From the NCBI RefSeq assembly GCF_046546515.1, contig NZ_JBKHKJ010000010.1, positions 62,001 to 126,000 on the forward strand: a stretch of 64,000 nucleotides of DNA, written 5' to 3'. A program made the translations under genes and the position numbers. This stretch comes from Parasediminibacterium sp046546515 (GTDB taxonomy: Bacteria; Bacteroidota; Bacteroidia; Chitinophagales; Chitinophagaceae). The notes below the pieces were generated by a model. The model was not told where the DNA came from and searched no databases. It worked only from the letters and a program-made list of their open reading frames with translations. This document shows positions 24,996 to 33,027 of this stretch, in pieces. Numbering within the stretch: the stretch's first letter is position 1; the number at the start of each line of letters is the position of its first letter.

Positions 24996-27590
24996 CTATT
25001 TTGTTTTATTTTTTTTTAAGAACTTACTAACTAACCTATTACCATTTGGCATTTCTACCACCAGCAAGTAAGTAGCAGCACCTTGTTTAGAAACATCAAT
25101 TGCTATGCTATTTTTTCCGGATCTTAATACCCTTTCAAATGAGCTTACCACCTTGCCAGCTACATCACAAATGCTAATCTTTGCTACTATATTCGATTCG
25201 GGAATATTGATAACAGCATATAATATATTACCAATGGGATTGGGGTAAATACGGAGCGGGCTAAGAGACTCGGGCGAATTTGAAATAGAAACGATGGTTG
25301 AATAAATAGCTTTTCCATCCCTGTCTTTTTGTAATAAGCGATAGTACCCACTGCCGTTTAATGGAGCTAAATCTGTAAAATTATAAGCATTGCCATCAAT
25401 TCCATTGGTGTCTTTTGCAGCCACATAACCTATAGATTGGAAGTTTCCATCATCTGCAGAACGCTGTACTTCAAACCCTGCATTGCTTATCTCATTAGCA
25501 GTACTCCAATTTAATAGCACTCGGCCGTTTTTAAATTTAGCATCAAAGCTTACAAAACTAATCGGCAAAATATTTGTGCAATAGTTAATGGTTATTACAG
25601 GCCGCCTTTCATTAGTAGTTGTTAATATACCGGATACTACTGTTTTTCCACTGGTAGAGGTGCTTCTAAACCCATAAGCCGCATTGGGATAATTGTTAGT
25701 ATTGTACAATGGCTGTGTACTAGGATGGTCATAAATCCAATTGATGTCTAGCCCGCCAGCAATATTACCGCTTTGGAAGTACTCCACATACACACTCAAA
25801 TTTTTGCCTGTGTAGGTGAAAGGGGTTTGAAAAACCAACTCTTTCCATCCGCCAGCATTGCCAATCACATTCCCTGCTTCGCCACCAAAAACCAAAGTGG
25901 CAGGGTTAATGGAAGACTCTGGCAAAATGCTACTCCAGTCAAAAGCGGATGCACCTAAGTTATCAGCTGCTTCATTGCGCAAGTAAACCCTTAAGCCACT
26001 ATTTACAGGCACTATATCGGTGCTTGGTGTGGTATTTGAAGACGAAGTTTGGATTGCCCTACGAAATTTTAGACTTTTAATAATGGTATTTGCAGGAATA
26101 CTCGTTAATAATGGCTGGGGATAAACAAAAGCTTTTCTGCTTTTTTGGTTGGCCACACTTGGTCGAGAATCGCATAAACCATATACATAGCTTGCACTCA
26201 CTTCACCCAACCCATTGCCATTTCCATTACTGATGACCAAAGAAGACGTACCTGCTGAACTGCCAGTACATGCTTGAAAAGTTCCTGTATAATTGGATTC
26301 ATAGGCTCCAATATCTACCGTGCCAGCAATAGGCCGTGCCGCGCTTGCAAAATCCGTAGCAGTAGTATTACTATTGTCTCCCGTATTAATACCTATGCTG
26401 TTGGCTTGCAAACGAAAATCTGCAATAGCAGGATCTGTAGATGGGTTCACAAATTTTGGGTCTTGAATAAAACTGTGGGCACCCACCAACTCATAAGTAG
26501 CACCGCCATAAAATATATTGTAATCATATACTAGGTTGGTAGTAGCGTTGATGCCATTCATTTTTTTGCCAGGCCTCGCTACAATAATGTTGTTCATTAT
26601 CCTAATGTTCTTTGCCTGCAACGCATAAATATTGCTGCTATTGATTTCTGGGCTTGCCGAGTTGAGGTAAGAAACATTGTTAAAAATATCAACGTTGTTG
26701 GTGCTGAAGGTATGGATGCCCGATCCGCCATTATTAAAGCAAATATTGTTTGCCACCAACGACCGTCCATTGTAATCTGCTTTAGGGATATCCAATATAA
26801 TACCATTGCCATCGGTAATCTTACAATCATTATAAAAAGGCACATACATCCTGTTGCTATAAGAAATATTGTTCCTCACAATATTCCTGTAGGTAGTGGT
26901 ATTGGTATCATAGTTGGCCGAATTTCCAAATGAAATGCCGCTAGTGCCATAAGGTGAGTACCAGCTATTATTATAAGTAATGTTGCCTTGTACTGTAATA
27001 TAATCACAATTACCAAATCCTATACCCACATTACAACAATCATGGACAATATTGTTGCTTATAACCACATGATGGGTAATAATTGTTGATTTTTTGCTGC
27101 TTACATTTATTCCAGAGCCATTATATTTCGGGATGTAAGTGGTAGAGGTAGCAGGGCTACCCACTACTGGGCAAACTAGGGCAGCCTTTGCTGTAATTGT
27201 ATCTGTAGCCAGTGAAAGGTTTACGCCCCAGCCTATTACTTCCAATCCATTTACGGTAACATAATTGGAACCAGCACTTACACTAACAGCTGAATAAGTA
27301 GTGCTAGTAGATACAATTTTGGGCTTATGCACTGGATAATTGGTGTAAACAATTTGATGAGTTGCATTGCCTGGTCTTGGAATGGAAAAAGGTGCATAAC
27401 TCCCATTCATTATAAAAACAGTATCGCCAGGGTTGGTGAGGTTGGCTGCTTTCTGAATGGTTTTAAAAGCACGGGCCACGCTCAAACCATTATAATTGTT
27501 ATTGCCTTTAGCAGAATCTATAAAATAATTGGTGGCATTTGCACCTGACCAAAGGAGTAAACCAATTACAACCATACAATATTTTTGCAT
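24996..27590 (-). CDS. T9SS-secreted parallel beta-helix protein, paralogue 1 of 4
   Basis: An 864-residue protein in four parts. There is a signal peptide (1-19), then a right-handed parallel beta-helix (about 20-430) starting NYFIDSAKGNNNYNG and ending GAYESNYTG. A beta-sandwich follows (about 440-660), then a fibronectin-like segment and a type A T9SS sorting domain (IYPNPIGNILYAVINI to the lysine-rich end). Conserved with the three paralogues and the protein at 50827 are WYSPYGTSGIS (210-220), DGNGIILD (260-267), R276 in the GRSLVANN block and NGGSGIH (287-293), candidates for a metal-binding or catalytic cleft. It is the most diverged of the tandem four. Polysaccharide lyase or hydrolase activity is plausible but unproven. 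Confidence 0.85.
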   Translation of the reverse strand: MQKYCMVVIGLLLWSGANATNYFIDSAKGNNNYNGLSVARAFKTIQKAANLTNPGDTVFIMNGSYAPFSIPRPGNATHQIVYTNYPVHKPKIVSTSTTYSAVSVSAGSNYVTVNGLEVIGWGVNLSLATDTITAKAALVCPVVGSPATSTTYIPKYNGSGINVSSKKSTIITHHVVISNNIVHDCCNVGIGFGNCDYITVQGNITYNNSWYSPYGTSGISFGNSANYDTNTTTYRNIVRNNISYSNRMYVPFYNDCKITDGNGIILDIPKADYNGRSLVANNICFNNGGSGIHTFSTNNVDIFNNVSYLNSASPEINSSNIYALQAKNIRIMNNIIVARPGKKMNGINATTNLVYDYNIFYGGATYELVGAHSFIQDPKFVNPSTDPAIADFRLQANSIGINTGDNSNTTATDFASAARPIAGTVDIGAYESNYTGTFQACTGSSAGTSSLVISNGNGNGLGEVSASYVYGLCDSRPSVANQKSRKAFVYPQPLLTSIPANTIIKSLKFRRAIQTSSSNTTPSTDIVPVNSGLRVYLRNEAADNLGASAFDWSSILPESSINPATLVFGGEAGNVIGNAGGWKELVFQTPFTYTGKNLSVYVEYFQSGNIAGGLDINWIYDHPSTQPLYNTNNYPNAAYGFRSTSTSGKTVVSGILTTTNERRPVITINYCTNILPISFVSFDAKFKNGRVLLNWSTANEISNAGFEVQRSADDGNFQSIGYVAAKDTNGIDGNAYNFTDLAPLNGSGYYRLLQKDRDGKAIYSTIVSISNSPESLSPLRIYPNPIGNILYAVINIPESNIVAKISICDVAGKVVSSFERVLRSGKNSIAIDVSKQGAATYLLVVEMPNGNRLVSKFLKKNKTK

Positions 27591-27676
27591 TGTATTTGTT
27601 TTTTTATGAGTAAATTATCAAACAAACTAGGAAGAATACAAGTAAATACTCCCTTTGCGGATATATGCTGAATAAG

Positions 27677-30256
27677 CTATTTATCTTTTATGAACTTGCT
27701 TGCCACCCTGCTTCCATTGGGCAATTCTACCACCAGCAAATAAGTAGCAGCACCTAGTTTAGACAGGTCGATGGCTATTTTATTTTGACCTGCTGCCAAT
27801 TGCTTTTCAAATTTGCTAACTACCCTGCCTGTAATATCTTGGATACTAAACCTTGCTACCGTATTTTGTTCAGCTATATTGATAATAGCATATAAATTGT
27901 TGCTAACAGGATTTGGGTAGATACTTCTTAAACTAAGCGGCTTTCCCGAATTGGCAATAGAAACGATGGCCGAATAGCTGGTTTGCCCATCCTTGTCTTT
28001 TTGCTGCAAGCGGTAAAAACCTATGTCGCTTAAAGGTGCCACATCCATGAAGCTGTAATTATTAACGGAACCATTGCCATTAACGGCCTTGGAAGCTACA
28101 AATCCAATAGTATTGAAACCAATGCCATCTGCCGACCGCTGCACATCAAACCCAGCATTGTTTATTTCGTTGGCTACTACCCAATCCAAATAGGCATTGC
28201 CTGCCTTTAATTTACCATTGAATTGCACAATGCTTACAGGCAAAGCGGATGGGCTGGTACAATAGCCGAACGACATTACTGGCCGCCTTTCATTGCTCAC
28301 CATCAAGCTATTCCCAATGGTATTTTTGCCGCTGGCACTGGTATATTTGAACGCATTGGCCATTTGTGGGTATTTGGCAGTGTTGTAAAAAGCTTGGCTG
28401 CCGCCGTTGTCATAAAGCCAATTGATGTCAGTGGCCCCAGCAATCGTTTTCTTTTGCACGTATTCTAGAAATACGCCAATATGCGCACCTTCATAAGCAA
28501 AAGGAGTTTTGAACGGCACCGTCCTCCATCCGCCAGTATTGCCAACAAAGGAAGCAGCATCTCCTTCATACACCAATATTGCAGGGTTGGCAGCACCTGG
28601 CAAAATGGTAGCCCAATCAAATGTGCCCGCTCCGAAATTGTCGCTGGCCTCGTTTCTAAGATACACCCTTATCAAGGTGCTGTCTGGCACTACCTGTGTA
28701 CTAAAAGCTGTAATAGTTGGTGATATTTGATTTGCCCGCTTGAATTGCAAACTAGAAAGGGTAGCATTAGCAGGTATATTCTTGAACAAAGTATCTGGGT
28801 AAATGATGGCCTTTCGGCTTTGCTGATTAACAGAATCGGGCTTGGTGTCAAAAGGCCCGTAATAAGTTGTGGCATTGCCTTCGCCGGTGCCGGTGCCATT
28901 GCCTATTATTTTTGCCTGCAAGCCGATATTGCAAGTATTTTGGCTTCCTGTATAATTGGTTTCATAAGCCCCGATATCCACAATGGAAGCCATAGGCCGG
29001 GCAATCGTGTCCTTATCAGTAGGTGTTGTATGAGTGTTGCTGCCATTGTTAATGGCAAAACTGCCTGGCTGCAAATGGAAATTGGCAACTTTGGGATCGG
29101 TAGAAGCATTGATAAACAAAGGGTCTTGTACAAAACTGTGCAAATCAGTAAAGTTAAATGGTTTGCCACCGTAATAAATGTTGTAATCATACGCTACGTG
29201 CGTAACCCTTTTGCCAGCAAGCACATTTTTGCCTGGCCGTGAAACAATAATGTTATTGTAGAAATTTAAGCTATCGGCATCAAATCCAAACAAGGAGCCG
29301 CCGCCATTCTGTGGGCTTGCATTGTTTAAGTAGCATATATTGTTGTAAAAGTCAACATGGCTTGTACTTAAAGCATGAATTCCTGTGCCTCCATTGTTAA
29401 AGCAAATATTGTTTGCAACTAAAATTCTGCCCTTATAGCCAGCCTGCGGAATATCGAGGATGATACCGTTGCCATCGGAAATGGTGCAGGTTCTGCGCCA
29501 AACCACATATAATCGGTTGCCATAGCACACATTGTTTCTCACAATGGTTCGGTAGGTGGTGGTGTTGTTGTCATAATTATAGGAATAGCCAAAGCCGATA
29601 CCACTAGTACCATAAGGCGTGTACCAACTGTTGTTATAGCAGGTGTTTCCCTCAACGGTAATATAGTCTGTATGCCCAAATCCGATGCCGCCTGCTGCAC
29701 AATCATGCACCACATTATTGCTGATAACAATGTGGTGACAGCCTTGTGCAGATGTATCATTAGCACCCACTAAAATTCCACCTCCGTTGTATTTTGGAAT
29801 AAAAACGGTAGAAGTGGCTGTATCATTTGCAACTGGGCAAACCACGGCTGCTTGTGCCGCAATGGTATCGGTTGCCAAATTCAGATTGACACCATAACCT
29901 ACTACTTCCAACCCATTGATGGCAATGTAATTAGCACCTTGTCTCACTGAAATGACACCATAAGTGTTGCTTGTAGATATTACCTTAGGCTTGTGCCCTG
30001 GATAGTTTGTGTAAACGATTTGTGCCGATGCAGTTCCTGGCCTAGAGATGATAAAAGGGGAATAGCTACCATTCATGATAAAAACAGTATCGCCTGCATT
30101 GGTCTGGTCTGCCCCTTTTTGAATGGTTTTATATGCTTTGGCAGGACTGAGGCCACTGAAATTGTTGTTGCCTTTGGCGGAATCTATATAATAATTAGTA
30201 GCGTGCGCACCAAGACAAACCACCACACAAACGATAAGCAAGCAACATTTTTGCAT
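27677..30256 (-). CDS. T9SS-secreted parallel beta-helix protein, paralogue 2 of 4
   Basis: An 859-residue paralogue with the same order of signal peptide, beta-helix, beta-sandwich, fibronectin-like segment and T9SS tail. The signature DGNGIILD is at 261-268, followed by GRILVANNICFNNGGTGIH. A beta-helix start (NYYIDSAKGNNNFSG) and a GAYETNYTG end bound the helix. The last 150 or so residues are nearly identical to those of paralogue 3, with about six base changes in about 430 bp, while the beta-helix differs much more, which points to recent gene conversion. It probably acts on, or binds, a cell-wall polysaccharide outside the cell; no exact family is recognised. Confidence 0.85.
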   Translation of the reverse strand: MQKCCLLIVCVVVCLGAHATNYYIDSAKGNNNFSGLSPAKAYKTIQKGADQTNAGDTVFIMNGSYSPFIISRPGTASAQIVYTNYPGHKPKVISTSNTYGVISVRQGANYIAINGLEVVGYGVNLNLATDTIAAQAAVVCPVANDTATSTVFIPKYNGGGILVGANDTSAQGCHHIVISNNVVHDCAAGGIGFGHTDYITVEGNTCYNNSWYTPYGTSGIGFGYSYNYDNNTTTYRTIVRNNVCYGNRLYVVWRRTCTISDGNGIILDIPQAGYKGRILVANNICFNNGGTGIHALSTSHVDFYNNICYLNNASPQNGGGSLFGFDADSLNFYNNIIVSRPGKNVLAGKRVTHVAYDYNIYYGGKPFNFTDLHSFVQDPLFINASTDPKVANFHLQPGSFAINNGSNTHTTPTDKDTIARPMASIVDIGAYETNYTGSQNTCNIGLQAKIIGNGTGTGEGNATTYYGPFDTKPDSVNQQSRKAIIYPDTLFKNIPANATLSSLQFKRANQISPTITAFSTQVVPDSTLIRVYLRNEASDNFGAGTFDWATILPGAANPAILVYEGDAASFVGNTGGWRTVPFKTPFAYEGAHIGVFLEYVQKKTIAGATDINWLYDNGGSQAFYNTAKYPQMANAFKYTSASGKNTIGNSLMVSNERRPVMSFGYCTSPSALPVSIVQFNGKLKAGNAYLDWVVANEINNAGFDVQRSADGIGFNTIGFVASKAVNGNGSVNNYSFMDVAPLSDIGFYRLQQKDKDGQTSYSAIVSIANSGKPLSLRSIYPNPVSNNLYAIINIAEQNTVARFSIQDITGRVVSKFEKQLAAGQNKIAIDLSKLGAATYLLVVELPNGSRVASKFIKDK

Positions 30257-30282
30257 TTTTTTTATTTACGATTGTGATTGAA

Positions 30283-30342
30283 ATATGGCAATTATCCGCC
30301 ATATAGGGACATGGAAAAATAGGTTCAGCTATGTTTCCATGT
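30283..30342. promoter_or_regulatory. Intergenic double hairpin between paralogues 2 and 3
   Basis: ATATGGC (30283-30289) pairs perfectly with GCCATAT (30298-30304). ACATGGAAA (30309-30317) pairs with TTTCCATGT (30334-30342) around an inner ATAG/CTAT. The same two hairpins occur between paralogues 3 and 4 with compensating base changes. They are candidates for mRNA processing or stability elements. Confidence 0.5.
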
Positions 30343-30351
30343 GTTGAATAT

Positions 30352-32931
30352 TTATTTATTTTTTACGAACTTGTTTGCTACCCTATTGCCATTAGGCAAT
30401 TCAACAACAAGCAAATAAGTACCAGCACCTTGTTTAGACACATCAATGGCTATTTTATTTTGCCCTGTTGCTAATGCCTTTTCCAATTTGCTAACTACCC
30501 TGCCTGTAATATCTTGGATACTAAACCTTGCTACCGTATTTTGTCCAGCCATATTGATAATAGCATATAAATTGTTGCTAACAGGATTTGGGTAGATACT
30601 TATTAAACTAAGCGGCTTTCCCGAATTGGCAATGGAAACGATGGCCGAATAGCTGGTTTGCCCATCCTTGTCTTTTTGCTGCAAGCGGTAAAAACCTATG
30701 TCGCTTAAAGGTGCCGCATCCATGAAGCTGTAATTATTAACGGAACCATTGCCATTAACGGCCTTGGAAGCTACAAATCCAATAGTATTGAAACCAATGC
30801 CATCTGCCGACCGCTGCACATCAAACCCAGCATTGTTTATTTCGTTGGCTACTACCCAATCCAAATAGGCATTGCCTGCCTTTAATTTACCATTGAATTG
30901 CACAATGCTTACTGGCAAAGCGGATGGGCTTGTACAATAGCCGAACGACATTACTGGCCGCCTTTCATTGCTTACCGTCAAGCTGTTACCAATGGTATTC
31001 GTGCCACTGGCACTGGTATATTTGAAGGCATTTGCCATTTGCGGGTATTTGGTGGTAAGGTAAAAAGGCTGGCTGCCGCCATTATCGTAAAGCCAATTGA
31101 TGTCTGTACCCCCCGCAATCGTTTTCTTTTGCACATAATCTAAAAAAAAGCCTATGTGTGCGCCAGAATAGCTAAAAGGTGTTTGGAAAGTGATGGCGCG
31201 CCAGCCGCCGGAATTGCCCACAAAGGCAGCAGCATCGCCTTCATAAACCAATGAGGCAGGGTTGGCGGCACCTGGCAAAATAGTAGCCCAGTCAAATGCA
31301 CCAGTACCGAAATTGTCGCTGGCCTCGTTCCTCAGGTACACCCTTATTATTGTACTGTCTGGCAGCACCTGTGTGCTAAACGCCGTATTGGTTGTCGATA
31401 TTTGGTTAGCCCTCTTGAATTGCAAGCTAGTTATAGTTGCATTTGCTGGCACATTCTTGAACAACGTATCTGGGTAAATGATGGCTTTGCGGCTTTGCTG
31501 ATTGATAGAATCGGGCTTAGTGTCAAAAGGTCCATAATAGGTAGTGGCACTGCCCTCGCCCGTGCCTGTGCCATTGCCTATTATTTTTGCTTGCAACCCG
31601 ATATTACAAGTATTGAGGCTGCCTGTGTAATTGGTTTCGTAAGCCCCAATATCTACAATGGAAGCGATAGGCCTCGCAACGCTGTCTTTATCAATAGGTG
31701 TTGTATGCGTGATGCTGCCATTATTGATGGCAAAACTGCCGGGCTGCAAATGGAAATTGGCAACTTTGGGATTGGTAGAAGCATTGATGAACAAAGGATC
31801 CTGTACAAAACTGTGCAAATCGGTAAGGGTAAATGCTTTTCCGCCATAATAAATATTGTAATCATAAACTACATGCGTTGTTTTTTTCCCACCAAGCACA
31901 TTCTTGCCGGGGCGGGTAACAATAATGTTATTATAAAAATTTAAACTGTCGCCTACATAGCCAAACAAAGAACCACCCCCATTTTGCGGGCTAGCATTGT
32001 TTAAATAACATATATTATTATAAAAATCAACATGATTGGTACTTAATGCATGAATGCCCGTGCCGCCGTTATTGTAGCAAATGTTATTGGCCACTAAAAT
32101 TTTACCATTATAGCCAAGTATAGGAATATCGAGGATGATGCCATTGCCATCGGAAATGGTGCAGGTTGTGTGCCAAAGCACATACAACCTATTGCCATAG
32201 CAAACATTGTTCTTTACAATTGAACGGTAAGTAGTGGTGTTGTTGTCGTAATTGTAAGAATACCCAAACGAGATGCCGCTGGTACCATAAGGCGTGTACC
32301 AACAATTATTGTAACAAATATTGCCCACAACGGTAATATAGTCCGTATGCCCAAACGCAATGCCAACCGCAGCGCAATCATGAACGATGTTGTTGGTAAT
32401 TACTATATGGTGGGTACCAGCAAGCGTTGTGTCATTATTACCTACAAGAATCCCACTACTATTGTATTTCTTTATAAAAGTGGTGGAAGTAGCGGTATCG
32501 TTGGCAACCGGACAAACTACGGCTGCCTGTGCGGCGCCAGTATCTGCGGCCAAAGAAAGGCTTACACCATATCCAATTATTTCCAACCCATTCACAGTAA
32601 TATAATTAGCGCCTGGCTTTATGGTAACCAACCCATAAGTAGTACTTGTAGATGTTAATTTAGGCTTGTGGCCTGGATAGTTTGTATAAACAATTTGTGC
32701 CGATGCATTGCCCGGACGAGAAATCATAAAAGGCGCATAACTGCCATTCATAATAAAAACAGTGTCTCCGGCATTGGTCTGGTCTGCCCCTTTCTGGATG
32801 GTTTTATAGGCTTTGGCAGGACTTGTGCCAGCAAAATTGTTGTTGCCTTTGGCAGAATCAATATAATAATTAGTAGCGTGCGCACTAACCCAAACAAGTA
32901 CACAAACGATAAGCAAGCAACATTTTTGCAT
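30352..32931 (-). CDS. T9SS-secreted parallel beta-helix protein, paralogue 3 of 4
   Basis: An 859-residue paralogue, closest to paralogue 2 and very likely a direct duplicate of it. It has signal peptide CVLVWVSAHA, a beta-helix from NYYIDSAKGNNNFAG to GAYETNYTG, the signature DGNGIILDIPILGYNGKILVANN with NGGTGIH, a beta-sandwich region, and a T9SS tail. The residue that is Arg in the other members after the DGNGIILD block is Lys here (GKILVANN), so a positive charge is kept. The gap to paralogue 2 carries a conserved double hairpin. Its role is as for its sisters, with substrate unknown. Confidence 0.85.
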   Translation of the reverse strand: MQKCCLLIVCVLVWVSAHATNYYIDSAKGNNNFAGTSPAKAYKTIQKGADQTNAGDTVFIMNGSYAPFMISRPGNASAQIVYTNYPGHKPKLTSTSTTYGLVTIKPGANYITVNGLEIIGYGVSLSLAADTGAAQAAVVCPVANDTATSTTFIKKYNSSGILVGNNDTTLAGTHHIVITNNIVHDCAAVGIAFGHTDYITVVGNICYNNCWYTPYGTSGISFGYSYNYDNNTTTYRSIVKNNVCYGNRLYVLWHTTCTISDGNGIILDIPILGYNGKILVANNICYNNGGTGIHALSTNHVDFYNNICYLNNASPQNGGGSLFGYVGDSLNFYNNIIVTRPGKNVLGGKKTTHVVYDYNIYYGGKAFTLTDLHSFVQDPLFINASTNPKVANFHLQPGSFAINNGSITHTTPIDKDSVARPIASIVDIGAYETNYTGSLNTCNIGLQAKIIGNGTGTGEGSATTYYGPFDTKPDSINQQSRKAIIYPDTLFKNVPANATITSLQFKRANQISTTNTAFSTQVLPDSTIIRVYLRNEASDNFGTGAFDWATILPGAANPASLVYEGDAAAFVGNSGGWRAITFQTPFSYSGAHIGFFLDYVQKKTIAGGTDINWLYDNGGSQPFYLTTKYPQMANAFKYTSASGTNTIGNSLTVSNERRPVMSFGYCTSPSALPVSIVQFNGKLKAGNAYLDWVVANEINNAGFDVQRSADGIGFNTIGFVASKAVNGNGSVNNYSFMDAAPLSDIGFYRLQQKDKDGQTSYSAIVSIANSGKPLSLISIYPNPVSNNLYAIINMAGQNTVARFSIQDITGRVVSKLEKALATGQNKIAIDVSKQGAGTYLLVVELPNGNRVANKFVKNK

Positions 32932-32958
32932 TTTTTTTTATTTACGATTGTTATTGAA

Positions 32959-33020
32959 ATATGGCAACTGTTCGCCATATATGCACATAGAAACATAGGT
33001 TCAGCTATGTCTCTATATGT
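32959..33020. promoter_or_regulatory. Intergenic double hairpin between paralogues 3 and 4
   Basis: ATATGGC (32959-32965) pairs with GCCATAT (32974-32980). ACATAGA (32985-32991) and CATAG pair with the downstream CTATG and TCTAT. Compared with the copy at 30283-30342, a G-to-A change in the left arm is matched by C-to-T in the right arm. Confidence 0.5.
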
Positions 33021-33027
33021 TGAATAT

